Part shown: positions 1 to 7,292 of the stretch, in pieces
Layout of the letters: every line of letters begins with the position of its first letter
How positions within the stretch are numbered: position 1 is the first letter of the stretch
NCBI GenBank assembly: GCA_945866165.1
Contig: CAMBGO010000014.1
Span: 1 to 20,743, forward strand
Origin: Chitinophaga pinensis
Lineage (GTDB): Bacteria; Bacteroidota; Bacteroidia; Chitinophagales; Chitinophagaceae
Direction of reading: 5' to 3'
Length of the DNA stretch: 20,743 nucleotides
Made by a program: the position numbers and the translations under genes
Notes under the pieces: model-generated
Databases searched by the model: none
Told to the model about the DNA's origin: nothing
The model's input: only the letters and a program-made list of their open reading frames with translations

Positions 1-75
1 GAGGTCTGTTATTCGAGCCTCCCCTTTAATTTGCTTAAAGGCAGAAGCAATTTTTTCACTTAAATTTTCAAACAT
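1..75 (-). CDS. ffh: Signal recognition particle protein Ffh, N-terminal fragment (cut by window edge)
   Basis: Twenty-five codons are visible on the minus strand from an ATG at 75-73. The peptide begins MFENLSEKIASAFKQIKG and continues EARITDL, which fits the start of the N domain of the SRP GTPase (family pattern MFxNLSxxLxxxFxxLKGxxxITE). Ffh binds 4.5S RNA and signal sequences and delivers ribosomes to FtsY at the inner membrane. The GTPase G domain and the M domain lie outside the window. The gene diverges from the START-like gene at 415. The family call rests on a short stretch only, but the pattern is distinctive; FtsY is the main alternative and normally has a longer, acidic N-terminus. 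Confidence 0.75.
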   Translation of the reverse strand, partial: MFENLSEKIASAFKQIKGEARITDL

Positions 76-414
76 GTGATGGAACTTTTAACAAATAATA
101 TCATTGATAAATGACAAGTGGCGAAGTTAATGAATCATATGCATGCTTGCATTATTCTAAAGGTTGATACTGTTTTCATGGATCGGTCAATTTATAAAAC
201 TGCGAAATGTTAATTGTTTGTGATTAAGTTTTGTGATTTTTTTTACAATACAAGACACTGATTTACATATAATTGCATCAAACATGACCAATTGGTGTAA
301 AAACCAGTTAAAATATTGTGAATAAACATCAAATTATATTTTTTCAACAATGATATTTTTCTATCATTGCAAGATAACAGGTGCTTGAAGTACGACCAAT
401 GAATAACAATCAAC
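76..414. other. Divergent intergenic region (339 nt) between ffh and the START-like gene
   Basis: Very AT-rich, with several T- and A-tracts. I see no coding region or RNA gene. It must carry both divergent promoters, but no exact TTG/TAnnTTTG pair at acceptable spacing stands out; the closest TAnnTTTG-like string, near 224-232, has one extra base. The only clear structure is the hairpin at 348-369. Confidence 0.5.
348..369 (+). promoter_or_regulatory. Small perfect hairpin upstream of the START-like gene
   Basis: CAATGATA (348-355) and TATCATTG (362-369) are perfect inverted repeats of 8 bp around the loop TTTTTC. It lies 45 nt before the ATG at 415, so it would be in the leader if transcription starts upstream. 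The stem is AT-rich and only weakly stable; its function is unknown. Confidence 0.35.
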
Positions 415-792
415 ATGGCTAAACAACTTTTTTCAATAGAATTTCCAGTTAGATGCTCTCCTTCTATTCTCTATGAATTCCTTTCTACCCCTGCAGGTTT
501 GCAAGAATGGTTTGCAGACAAAGTGGATGAAAGAGACACAGTCTTTAGTTTTTCATGGAATGGCTCAGTTGAAAAGGCAGCTGTTTTGCAAGCTGAAGAA
601 AATAAATCCATTCGCTTCCACTGGACTCATTCACCAAAAGAAGAATATTTCGAATTTAGCATTGAAAAATCAGAAGTAAGTAGTCAAACCATCTTAATAA
701 TCAAGGATTTTGCAGAGAAGAAAGAAATACCCGACCAACAAAGGCTTTGGGAATTCCAGGTAAATGACCTATTTCACAGACTAGGAAACTAA
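415..792 (+). CDS. START-like / SRPBCC-fold domain protein, 125 aa
   Basis: A small single-domain protein whose pattern fits the helix-grip (SRPBCC, AHSA1-like) fold: an N-terminal strand (FSIEFPVRCSP), a helix with SILYEFLSTPAGLQEWFADKV, then alternating strands (VFSFSWNGS, AAVLQAEENKSIRFHW, YFEFSIEKSE, TILIIKDFAE) and a C-terminal helix (QQRLWEFQVNDLFHRLGN). The motif of a helix followed by L-x-E-W-F-A is typical of AHSA1-type proteins. This Bacteroidota version is usually annotated as a START-like domain protein. There is no signal peptide, so it is presumably cytoplasmic. Ligand and role are unknown. It stands alone, divergent from ffh, with 161 nt before the next gene. The ATG at 415 is the natural start because the first beta strand follows at once. 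Confidence 0.8.
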   Translation: MAKQLFSIEFPVRCSPSILYEFLSTPAGLQEWFADKVDERDTVFSFSWNGSVEKAAVLQAEENKSIRFHWTHSPKEEYFEFSIEKSEVSSQTILIIKDFAEKKEIPDQQRLWEFQVNDLFHRLGN

Positions 793-835
793 TTCCTCCC
801 GAAAATTGGCATAAAGTCAGTATATGCCATACAAG

Positions 836-867
836 TTGCAGTGTAACAAAAGCTTTTAGTAATTTTG
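836..867 (+). promoter_or_regulatory. Predicted Bacteroidota-type promoter of the permease-SOD pair
   Basis: TTG at 836-838 is followed after 21 nt by TAATTTTG at 860-867, an exact match to the Bacteroidota -7 box TAnnTTTG with a permitted spacing to the -33 TTG. A start about 7 nt downstream (near 874) would give a leader of about 80 nt. No mapped start is available to confirm it. Confidence 0.5.
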
Positions 868-875
868 TAAGCGTT

Positions 876-912
876 AGCGTACATTAATTTCAATTTGAAT
901 TATTGGTACGCT
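876..912 (+). promoter_or_regulatory. Hairpin at the predicted 5' end of the permease-SOD transcript
   Basis: AGCGTAC (876-882) and GTACGCT (906-912) are perfect 7-bp inverted arms. The 23-nt interior can extend the structure with a TTCAA/TTGAA inner stem. If the promoter at 836-867 is right, the hairpin starts within a few nucleotides of the RNA 5' end. It could protect the mRNA; alternatively it is a weak terminator of the START-like gene, although no good U-tract follows. Confidence 0.45.
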
Positions 913-953
913 TTCACTTAAAGATTTATTTTAATTCTTGCAACCAGTAACCC

Positions 954-2408
954 GTGATAAAAAAACTAGACAAGCTCATTCTTAAATCTTTCATTGGCCC
1001 ATTCATAGCCACTTTTTTCATCACCCTATTCATCTTGGTGATGCAATTTTTCTGGAAATACATAGACGACTTAGTTGGAAAAGGATTAGATATTTCCAAT
1101 ATCATAAAACTTACTGCATACGTTACCGCTACAGCAATCCCATTGGCTTTACCTCTATCGATTTTGATATCATCTATCATGACATTTGGGAACCTTGGCG
1201 AGAGCTTTGAATTGGTTGCAATTAAATCAGCGGGTATTTCGTTGCTGCGATTCATGAGACCTTTATTGGTCGTTGCTGCTTGCATCTCTGTATTTGCATT
1301 TCTAATAACCAATTACGTAATACCGGTTGCCAACCTTCGGTTTACCACCATGCTATATGACATCCGCATAGCAAAACCCGCTTTTGATATAAAAGAAGGT
1401 ATCTTCTATGATAAAATTCCTGGTTTTGCAATTAAGGTTGGGAAAAAAGACGAAGATGGAAATGGCATCAGTAACATAATCATTTATGAAAATCAATATT
1501 CACTTCAAGACAATATCATTGTAGCGGAAACGGGTACTATGAAAATCAGTGATGATAAAAAATTTCTTGAATTTGATCTTAAAAATGGATGGCGATACCA
1601 AGAAAAGGGACCCTATAATTCGATTCAAACTGATTTTTATCGACTTGGTTTTAAAAATTACAAGAAGGTGTTTGACTTAAGCAGCTTCGCCATGATGAAA
1701 ACACCTGATAGTATTTTCAAGGGTAGTCAACAAATGTTGAATATCAGCCAACTCAATAAATCTGAAGACTCCTTAAGTAAAGTAGCTAAAAATATCACAG
1801 ATAAAAGGATGTATAGTGAGTTGACTTCTTTTTTTCAATTTGGTAAAAAATTCATGAAAGGCTGGGAAGCAGAAAAATTCAATTTCAATAAGAATCAAAA
1901 AAAGTACGGAGACCTGCTGCCTGATTCAGCTATATCTGTTTCATACGTAAAGGCATCGGATAAGATTACGATGCTAAAAGGATCGTTAGATTTAATAACC
2001 ACTGAATATACTCAGAAAATCAGGGAGCTCCGTTTATTTCAAATAGAATGGAATAAGAAATTTACCCTTTCAATCGCATGCCTCGTTTTATTTATAATAG
2101 GAGCACCACTGGGTTCGATAATTAGGAAAGGCGGACTCGGTATGCCATTGGTGATTGCAGTCATATTTTTCTTGATCTGGCACCTGATCAATATGTTCGG
2201 TGAAAAGTTTGTTCGTCAGGATATTCTTAGTCCCTTTTCAGGAATTTGGATGTCGACCTATCTTTTGCTTCCAATAGGATTCTTTCTTGTATACAAAGCA
2301 ATGAATGACTCACAATTGTTCAATAATGAATTTTATTTAAGGACCTTTAAAAGAATTCGAACTAAATTTAATTTTTCAAAAAGAAACAAATCACTGATCT
2401 CACAATAA
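954..2408 (+). CDS. LptF/LptG (YjgP/YjgQ) family lipopolysaccharide-export permease, 484 aa
   Basis: Inner-membrane subunit of the Lpt ABC transporter, which with LptB extracts LPS from the inner membrane and passes it to the periplasmic bridge. Six membrane segments are visible, at about residues 13-34, 57-78, 103-123, 370-390, 398-416 and 430-449, with a large periplasmic region (about 125-365) between the third and fourth, as in the family. The conserved cytoplasmic stretch LGESFELVAIKSAGISLLR (81-99) and the motif GAPLGSIIRKGGLGMPLV (383-400) are diagnostic. It is about 120 residues longer than E. coli LptG, the excess lying in the periplasmic region. The start is GTG, with an in-frame stop 6 nt upstream; starting later would remove the first membrane helix. 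SOD begins 10 nt after the stop. LptF and LptG cannot be told apart here. Confidence 0.9.
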   Translation: MIKKLDKLILKSFIGPFIATFFITLFILVMQFFWKYIDDLVGKGLDISNIIKLTAYVTATAIPLALPLSILISSIMTFGNLGESFELVAIKSAGISLLRFMRPLLVVAACISVFAFLITNYVIPVANLRFTTMLYDIRIAKPAFDIKEGIFYDKIPGFAIKVGKKDEDGNGISNIIIYENQYSLQDNIIVAETGTMKISDDKKFLEFDLKNGWRYQEKGPYNSIQTDFYRLGFKNYKKVFDLSSFAMMKTPDSIFKGSQQMLNISQLNKSEDSLSKVAKNITDKRMYSELTSFFQFGKKFMKGWEAEKFNFNKNQKKYGDLLPDSAISVSYVKASDKITMLKGSLDLITTEYTQKIRELRLFQIEWNKKFTLSIACLVLFIIGAPLGSIIRKGGLGMPLVIAVIFFLIWHLINMFGEKFVRQDILSPFSGIWMSTYLLLPIGFFLVYKAMNDSQLFNNEFYLRTFKRIRTKFNFSKRNKSLISQ

Positions 2409-2418
2409 ATCATACACT

Positions 2419-3147
2419 ATGAAAAATAATTCACGGAGAAAATTTATACTTAACAGCCTATCAGGAGGAATCGCTGTTGGGGCACTTTCAACGCTGCCAA
2501 ACTCTATTTTGGCATTAGACCTGAAACAAGCCAATCCCTTCTCTCAAACTCCTTTACCCTATGGTTATGCTGCATTGGAGCCAATGATTGATGCAATGAC
2601 AATGGAAATTCACTACACCAAGCATGCCGCCGCTTATACTAAAAATCTCAACGAAGCTGCACTAGCAGAATTTAAGGGAGCATCTATTTCACTTGATGAA
2701 GCATTGAAAAATATTTCAAACTATTCTCCCAAAATGAGAAATAACGGTGGTGGACATTACAACCATGAACTCTTTTGGAAAACCATGAAAGCTCCAGATA
2801 GCTTGGGTTTGCCTGAAGGAGCATTAAAGACCGCTTTAATGAAACAATTCAACAGCTTTGAAAATTTCAAAGCAAAATTATCTGAGTCTGCCATGACAAG
2901 ATTCGGCAGCGGATGGGCTTGGTTGTACCTTGATGCAAAAAAAGAACTAAAAATAGGATCTACACCAAACCAAGACAATCCATTGATGGATGTTTCACCA
3001 ATCAAAGGAACGCCCCTTTTGGGATTGGATGTTTGGGAACATGCATATTATTTGAAGTACCAGAACAGAAGAGTTGAGTATGTAAACAATTGGTTTGGAT
3101 TAATAAACTGGAAAGTTGTTGAAGAAAATTTTCTGAAAAATAGTTGA
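2419..3147 (+). CDS. Fe/Mn-family superoxide dismutase with a Tat signal peptide, 242 aa
   Basis: Converts superoxide to hydrogen peroxide and oxygen. The metal ligands of the family are all present: H65 (in EIHYTKH), H116 (GGGHYNHELFW), D204 and H208 (LDVWEHAYY). The gateway residues H69 and Y73 are also present. Q185 in TPNQDNPL, with glycine before the second ligand block, is the Mn-type pattern (FeSOD places its glutamine elsewhere), so Mn or cambialistic use is likely. The usual second histidine after H69 is alanine. The N-terminus carries NSRRKFILNSL plus a small hydrophobic stretch, a twin-arginine signal, with possible cleavage near residue 33. It is therefore predicted to be exported folded, with its metal bound, to the periplasm. 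The gene lies 10 nt behind the LPS permease, probably cotranscribed. Confidence 0.93.
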   Translation: MKNNSRRKFILNSLSGGIAVGALSTLPNSILALDLKQANPFSQTPLPYGYAALEPMIDAMTMEIHYTKHAAAYTKNLNEAALAEFKGASISLDEALKNISNYSPKMRNNGGGHYNHELFWKTMKAPDSLGLPEGALKTALMKQFNSFENFKAKLSESAMTRFGSGWAWLYLDAKKELKIGSTPNQDNPLMDVSPIKGTPLLGLDVWEHAYYLKYQNRRVEYVNNWFGLINWKVVEENFLKNS

Positions 3148-3165
3148 TCAACCTCTTAAAAAAAT

Positions 3166-3218
3166 TCAGCCTTTGCAAATACCTTCCGAAGTAATTCAGT
3201 TGGGTTCACAAAGGCTGA
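3166..3218. repeat. 10-bp inverted repeat after the SOD gene
   Basis: TCAGCCTTTG (3166-3175) and CAAAGGCTGA (3209-3218) are perfect inverted arms around a 33-nt spacer, starting 18 nt after the SOD stop. There is no U-tract after the second arm, so it is not a classical intrinsic terminator. It may be a 3'-end stabiliser or an operator-like site. The rest of the 198-nt gap up to 3345 is AT-rich, without a recognisable gene. Confidence 0.5.
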
Positions 3219-3345
3219 TGTATGACATGCAATCGTATTCCAAATATATACATGCTTTTCTAACTAGAAAATTTTTTTTAACGTTTTGATAGATATTAGT
3301 GTAAAAAAAACACATTAAAAAAATCATCACCCCCAACACTTTTAT

Positions 3346-4704
3346 ATGACACAATTTGATGAGGCAAACAAAGAAAGGTATCTGAATGAATTGCTAGAAA
3401 TGCTTCGAATTCCATCCATCAGTGCTAATTCCGAACACAAACAGGATATGATAAAGTGTGCGGAAATGTTAAAGAGTTCGATTTTACAAGCCGGGGCTGA
3501 TAAGGCAACTTTATTTGAAACAGATGGACACCCGATTGTATATGGTGAAAAGCTAACAAATCCGGCATGGCCAACAGTATTGGTATATGGTCATTATGAT
3601 GTTCAACCTGCGGATCCACTAGAACTTTGGAATAGCGGTCCTTTTGAACCAATCATAAAAGATGGAAAAATTTTCGCTCGCGGTGCCTGCGATGATAAGG
3701 GACAGTTTTATATGCATGTGAAGGCATTGGAATCAATGGTTGCAAACAATAATCTGCACACCAACATTAAATTTTGCATCGAAGGTGAGGAAGAAATTGG
3801 ATCACCTAACTTGGCAAAATTTGTAAGGGCAAATAAAGAATTGCTCAAGGCAGATGTAGTATTGATCAGTGATACTGCCATGATCAGCATGGATACACCT
3901 TCAATTGACACAGGGGTTAGGGGTTTGAGTTACATTGAAGTGGAAGTAATTGGTCCTAACAGAGACTTGCACAGTGGCGTTTATGGTGGTGCTGTAGCAA
4001 ATCCTGCTGCCATCCTTGCAAAAATGATTGCGTCTTGTCATGACGAGAATAACAGAATTACCATTCCCGGTTTTTATGATGATGTATTGGAGTCGAGCCA
4101 AGATGAACGCAAACTAATGGCCATGGCACCATTCGATGAAGAAGAATACAAGAAAGACCTCGGCATAGACAGCACATATGGAGAAAAAGGATATTCCACC
4201 AATGAAAGAACTGGTATAAGGCCAACAATTGAAGTAAATGGAATGTGGGGTGGCTATACAGGCGAAGGTGCCAAAACGGTGCTGCCATCGAAAGCATTTG
4301 CAAAAATTTCAGCTAGGTTGGTACCGAATCAATCGTCAGAAAAAATTACTGCAAAACTGATATCCTATTTCAAAAGCATTGCGCCTAAAGGTGTTCAAGT
4401 AAATGTGCATGAACACCATGGTGGTGAGCCCTATCTTACACCCATTGATTCAACAGGATATAAAGCCGCTGCAAAGGCCATTGAAAAAACTTTTGGGAAA
4501 TCTCCAGTACCAGTTCGTGGCGGTGGAAGCATTCCAATCTGTTCGCTATTTGAAGAAGAATTAAAACTCAAAATTGTATTCTTGGGATTTGGATTGGACA
4601 GCGACAATCTCCATTCGCCAAATGAAAAATATGATATCGTCAACTTTTACAAGGGCATTGAAACGATTCCTTATTTCCATCAATACTTTGCAGAATTATC
4701 ATAG
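3346..4704 (+). CDS. M20-family dipeptidase / metallo-hydrolase, 452 aa
   Basis: A zinc-dependent amino- or dipeptidase of the ArgE/DapE/CPG2/carnosinase class. Metal-site motifs are in order: VYGHYDVQP (H83, D85), ARGACDDKGQ (bridging D116), EGEEEIGSP (general base E149, ligand E150), LISDTAM (Asp ligand) and the C-terminal NLHSPNEKY (His ligand). The lid/dimerisation domain, about residues 185-340, carries RDLHSGVYGG, the usual histidine motif that completes the neighbouring active site. The length is normal for the dipeptidase subgroup. There is no signal peptide, so it is cytoplasmic, probably in peptide turnover; the substrate cannot be read from sequence. The S4-domain gene begins 23 nt downstream, suggesting cotranscription. 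Confidence 0.92.
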   Translation: MTQFDEANKERYLNELLEMLRIPSISANSEHKQDMIKCAEMLKSSILQAGADKATLFETDGHPIVYGEKLTNPAWPTVLVYGHYDVQPADPLELWNSGPFEPIIKDGKIFARGACDDKGQFYMHVKALESMVANNNLHTNIKFCIEGEEEIGSPNLAKFVRANKELLKADVVLISDTAMISMDTPSIDTGVRGLSYIEVEVIGPNRDLHSGVYGGAVANPAAILAKMIASCHDENNRITIPGFYDDVLESSQDERKLMAMAPFDEEEYKKDLGIDSTYGEKGYSTNERTGIRPTIEVNGMWGGYTGEGAKTVLPSKAFAKISARLVPNQSSEKITAKLISYFKSIAPKGVQVNVHEHHGGEPYLTPIDSTGYKAAAKAIEKTFGKSPVPVRGGGSIPICSLFEEELKLKIVFLGFGLDSDNLHSPNEKYDIVNFYKGIETIPYFHQYFAELS

Positions 4705-4727
4705 TGAACTAGCAAAAAACGCAGCGT

Positions 4728-5111
4728 ATGGAAAAAGAAAAACTAAGATTGGATAAATACCTTTGGTCGATACGCTTGTTCAAAACCAGAACTGCGGCAT
4801 CGGTAGCATGTGAAAAGGGCAAAGTAAAGATGAAGGATGAAAGTGTGAAGGCTTCCAGAGGAGTCAAAGTAGGAGATGAATACGAAGTGAAGACTGTGGA
4901 AAAAAAATGGTTGATTAAGGTTGTTGAACTGCTTTATAGCAGGGTACAATATAGTGAGGCGATTAAGTTTTATGAAGACCATACTCCACCTGAAGAAGTT
5001 GAGCGCATCGCTTCACAATCGGCAAGCTTTTATTCTGGAAAAAGATTATCCAAAATTGGAAGACCGACAAAAAAAGAGAGAAGGAATTTGGATGATTTTA
5101 TTGGAGATTAG
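4728..5111 (+). CDS. hslR: S4-domain RNA-binding protein, Hsp15 (HslR) family, 127 aa
   Basis: An S4 RNA-binding domain occupies about residues 6-60: LRLDKYLWSIRLFKTRTAA, then a basic turn (CEKGKVKMKDESVKASRGVKVGDE). This is the Hsp15 pattern (RLDKWLWxxRxxKTRxxA). A basic C-terminal tail (KIGRPTKKERRNLDDF) also matches Hsp15. In E. coli, Hsp15 binds free 50S subunits carrying a nascent chain bound to tRNA and helps recycle stalled ribosomes. It sits between the M20 peptidase (23 nt upstream) and trmD (104 nt downstream). The first ATG matches the family start. The family is clear; orthology with E. coli HslR is inferred. Confidence 0.87.
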   Translation: MEKEKLRLDKYLWSIRLFKTRTAASVACEKGKVKMKDESVKASRGVKVGDEYEVKTVEKKWLIKVVELLYSRVQYSEAIKFYEDHTPPEEVERIASQSASFYSGKRLSKIGRPTKKERRNLDDFIGD

Positions 5112-5215
5112 AAGCAGTAAAAATGTTTTCAAACTCATGAAACAGCATACTATTTTTATTCACTGAAATCATCAGTACAAAATTATAAAGAGCGATTTAA
5201 AATAATAAATCCAAC

Positions 5216-5899
5216 ATGAACATACACATTATCAGTGTTGTACCAGAATTGTTAGATAGTCCTTTTGGTCATTCTATCATGAAGCGCGCAGCCGACAAGG
5301 GACTGATGCATGTAACTATTCATCATCTCCGTGATTGGGCAGTAAATGCACATGGCATGGTAGATGATTATCAATTTGGTGGCGGAGCTGGAATGGTGAT
5401 GATGTGTGAGCCTTTAGCAAATGCAATTGAGGAGCTAAATGCAAAACATAATTTTGATGAAATCATTTACCTTACTCCAGATGGAGGTGTTTTCAACCAA
5501 CACATGGCGAATGCACTTTCCATGAAAAAATCATTGCTATTCATATGCGGACACTACAAAGGTATTGATGAAAGAATCAGGGAGCATTTTATTACAAGAG
5601 AAATTTCGATTGGCGATTTCGTACTTAGCGGAGGCGAACTTGCAGCGGCCGTTGTTGTTGACGCAATAGGAAGATTGATTCCAGGAGTATTAAATGATGA
5701 AACCTCTGCCCTATTCGACTCATTCCAAGATAATTTACTTGCCCCACCAGTTTATACAAGACCAGAAGATTTTCGTGGATGGAAAGTCCCTGAAGTACTC
5801 ATGAGTGGTGACCACAAAAAAATTGAGGAATGGAGATATGAACAAGCTATGAAGAGAACAGAAGATCGTAGACCTGACATGCTAAACAATGAAGAATAA
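5216..5899 (+). CDS. trmD: tRNA (guanine-N1-)-methyltransferase TrmD, 227 aa
   Basis: Methylates G37 next to the anticodon using S-adenosylmethionine, which prevents +1 frameshifting; essential in many bacteria. SPOUT trefoil-knot motifs are plain: DDYQFGGGAGMVMMCEPL (51-68), YLTPDGGVFNQ (85-95), FICGHYKGIDERI (109-121) and the knot loop SIGDFVLSGGELAAAVVVDA (131-150). The catalytic pair is present: R153 in GRLIPG and D168 in DSF, 15 residues apart as in E. coli (R154/D169), followed by PPVYTRPEDF. Length is normal. The ATG directly precedes the first strand (MNIHIISVVPEL). In many bacteria trmD is with rpsP, rimM and rplS; here it is not. Its stop directly touches the stop of the convergent acyltransferase gene. 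Confidence 0.96.
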   Translation: MNIHIISVVPELLDSPFGHSIMKRAADKGLMHVTIHHLRDWAVNAHGMVDDYQFGGGAGMVMMCEPLANAIEELNAKHNFDEIIYLTPDGGVFNQHMANALSMKKSLLFICGHYKGIDERIREHFITREISIGDFVLSGGELAAAVVVDAIGRLIPGVLNDETSALFDSFQDNLLAPPVYTRPEDFRGWKVPEVLMSGDHKKIEEWRYEQAMKRTEDRRPDMLNNEE

Positions 5900-7156
5900 T
5901 CATTGAATATCTCGCAAGAATTCTCTTGCACTCAATAAATTATCATACTCCTTTTTTTCTCTTTTGATGAGTCGCTTCATCCGAAAGAATGTTAACATTT
6001 TTTTCCACGCCTCCATCCAATAAAGGGATAGCATATACATGAAGGGCGAGAGAACAGCAATAACAAAAACCGGAAATATATCAAGTGATAATGCAATGCA
6101 TGAAATGGCAATCCACCAAATAAAACCCAATACCCCTAGTACTCCACAAAAAACACTTGTATAAAAATCTTCGCGCGTAACAGTGTTGTCTGCTATTTTT
6201 TTTGAAACAATATAAATAATATGCCAAAGCATAAAGCCAATTAAAAAAAGTGGAAAGGATATAAAGAGTAGCAGGTATTTTAAAAGTGAAAAGGCTTTTT
6301 CATTTTGCATTGCATCATTTGTCAATGCCGATTTTTTTAAAAGTTCTTCATAGGTATTTAAGTTATCCTTCTTTGAATTAAAATCATCTTCATTAAGACT
6401 AGAAACATATTCGCATAGCTGTCTGAATCTTGCAAAATATATTTCTCCATTGCGTTCATTACTAAGCATAAGCATACCTAGTCTTTCAACAAAAGAAGTT
6501 CTATTTCCTTGTTTAATATGAATTACATTTTTTTCAAAAAGATTCATCATTTCCTTATTCAAAGCAGCAATGGCATGATTTGGCGTAGATAGATACGATT
6601 CTTTATAACCTGAAATCTCCATTGAGTCGCCAACTCGAATATTCAAAATTGATCGAAATCCGTGAAATGAATAATTTATTGAAACAGTTTGGATAATCAG
6701 AGCTCCTTTAAATTGTTGATCAAATGCCGTTTGTAAAGCAACCCTCGATGCTCCCTTTTTGAATGGCGCAAGCTCTTTTGAAAAGCGACTGAATCCTTCT
6801 GGAAAAATCAATAACATATTCCCATCATTTAGTAATTGCTGTCCTCTGTCAAAAGTGTTTTTATTTTTCGCAAGATTATTCAGCCCGTGTTCAATACTAT
6901 AAATCGGAATCATATGAAGTCGAGAAAGCACCCACCTTGCCAAGGGATGTGAAAAAATATCACCCCTAACGTAAAAATGAAGTGGCCTTCCTAAAAATAC
7001 AGCCAACACCATCGCATCGAGAAATGATGCAGGGTGATTTGCAATGATGATAGTAGGTGATGAATGATCCAGTTTTTCTTTGCCTACTACCATAATCTTT
7101 CGGAAAAAGATCCTGAAAGTCACCCACATCATCCCATATCCAAGGTAGTATAGCAT
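5900..7156 (-). CDS. PlsC-like lysophospholipid / glycerol-phosphate acyltransferase with C-terminal membrane segments, 418 aa
   Basis: Probably transfers an acyl chain to a lysophospholipid or glycerol phosphate in membrane-lipid synthesis. The acyltransferase blocks are in order: IIIANHPASFLDAM (37-49), the basic VRGDIF...RWVLSRLHMIPI region (63-85), LLIFPEGFSRFSKELAPFKKG (115-135) and VSINYSFHGF. The catalytic His-Asp pair has one extra residue, HX5D (H41, D47), instead of HX4D; I believe this is common among Bacteroidota members. An N-terminal hydrophobic stretch and about three C-terminal membrane segments (LLLFISFPLFLIGFMLWHII, then a region around GVLGFIWWIAISCIALSL, then VFVIAVLSPFMYMLSLYW) give a size well above single-domain PlsC. 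It diverges from the DUF5916 gene, 136 nt away. The exact acceptor is unknown. Confidence 0.85.
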   Translation of the reverse strand: MLYYLGYGMMWVTFRIFFRKIMVVGKEKLDHSSPTIIIANHPASFLDAMVLAVFLGRPLHFYVRGDIFSHPLARWVLSRLHMIPIYSIEHGLNNLAKNKNTFDRGQQLLNDGNMLLIFPEGFSRFSKELAPFKKGASRVALQTAFDQQFKGALIIQTVSINYSFHGFRSILNIRVGDSMEISGYKESYLSTPNHAIAALNKEMMNLFEKNVIHIKQGNRTSFVERLGMLMLSNERNGEIYFARFRQLCEYVSSLNEDDFNSKKDNLNTYEELLKKSALTNDAMQNEKAFSLLKYLLLFISFPLFLIGFMLWHIIYIVSKKIADNTVTREDFYTSVFCGVLGVLGFIWWIAISCIALSLDIFPVFVIAVLSPFMYMLSLYWMEAWKKMLTFFRMKRLIKREKKEYDNLLSAREFLRDIQ

Positions 7157-7292
7157 AAAGACAAGATAAACAAAAAACTAAATAGTGAGATTATCCACTT
7201 ATCAGTGAAGCAATCCATTTGGCATATTGAATGATTTTAGTCAAAATATTTAACGAGATTTGCTGCTCCAAATGAACCGAATATAGCAGCGC

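Noticed and set aside
926..1312. 128-codon open frame on the minus strand over the start of the LPS permease gene
   Set aside because: Antisense to the first membrane helices and conserved motifs of the permease; no support of its own.
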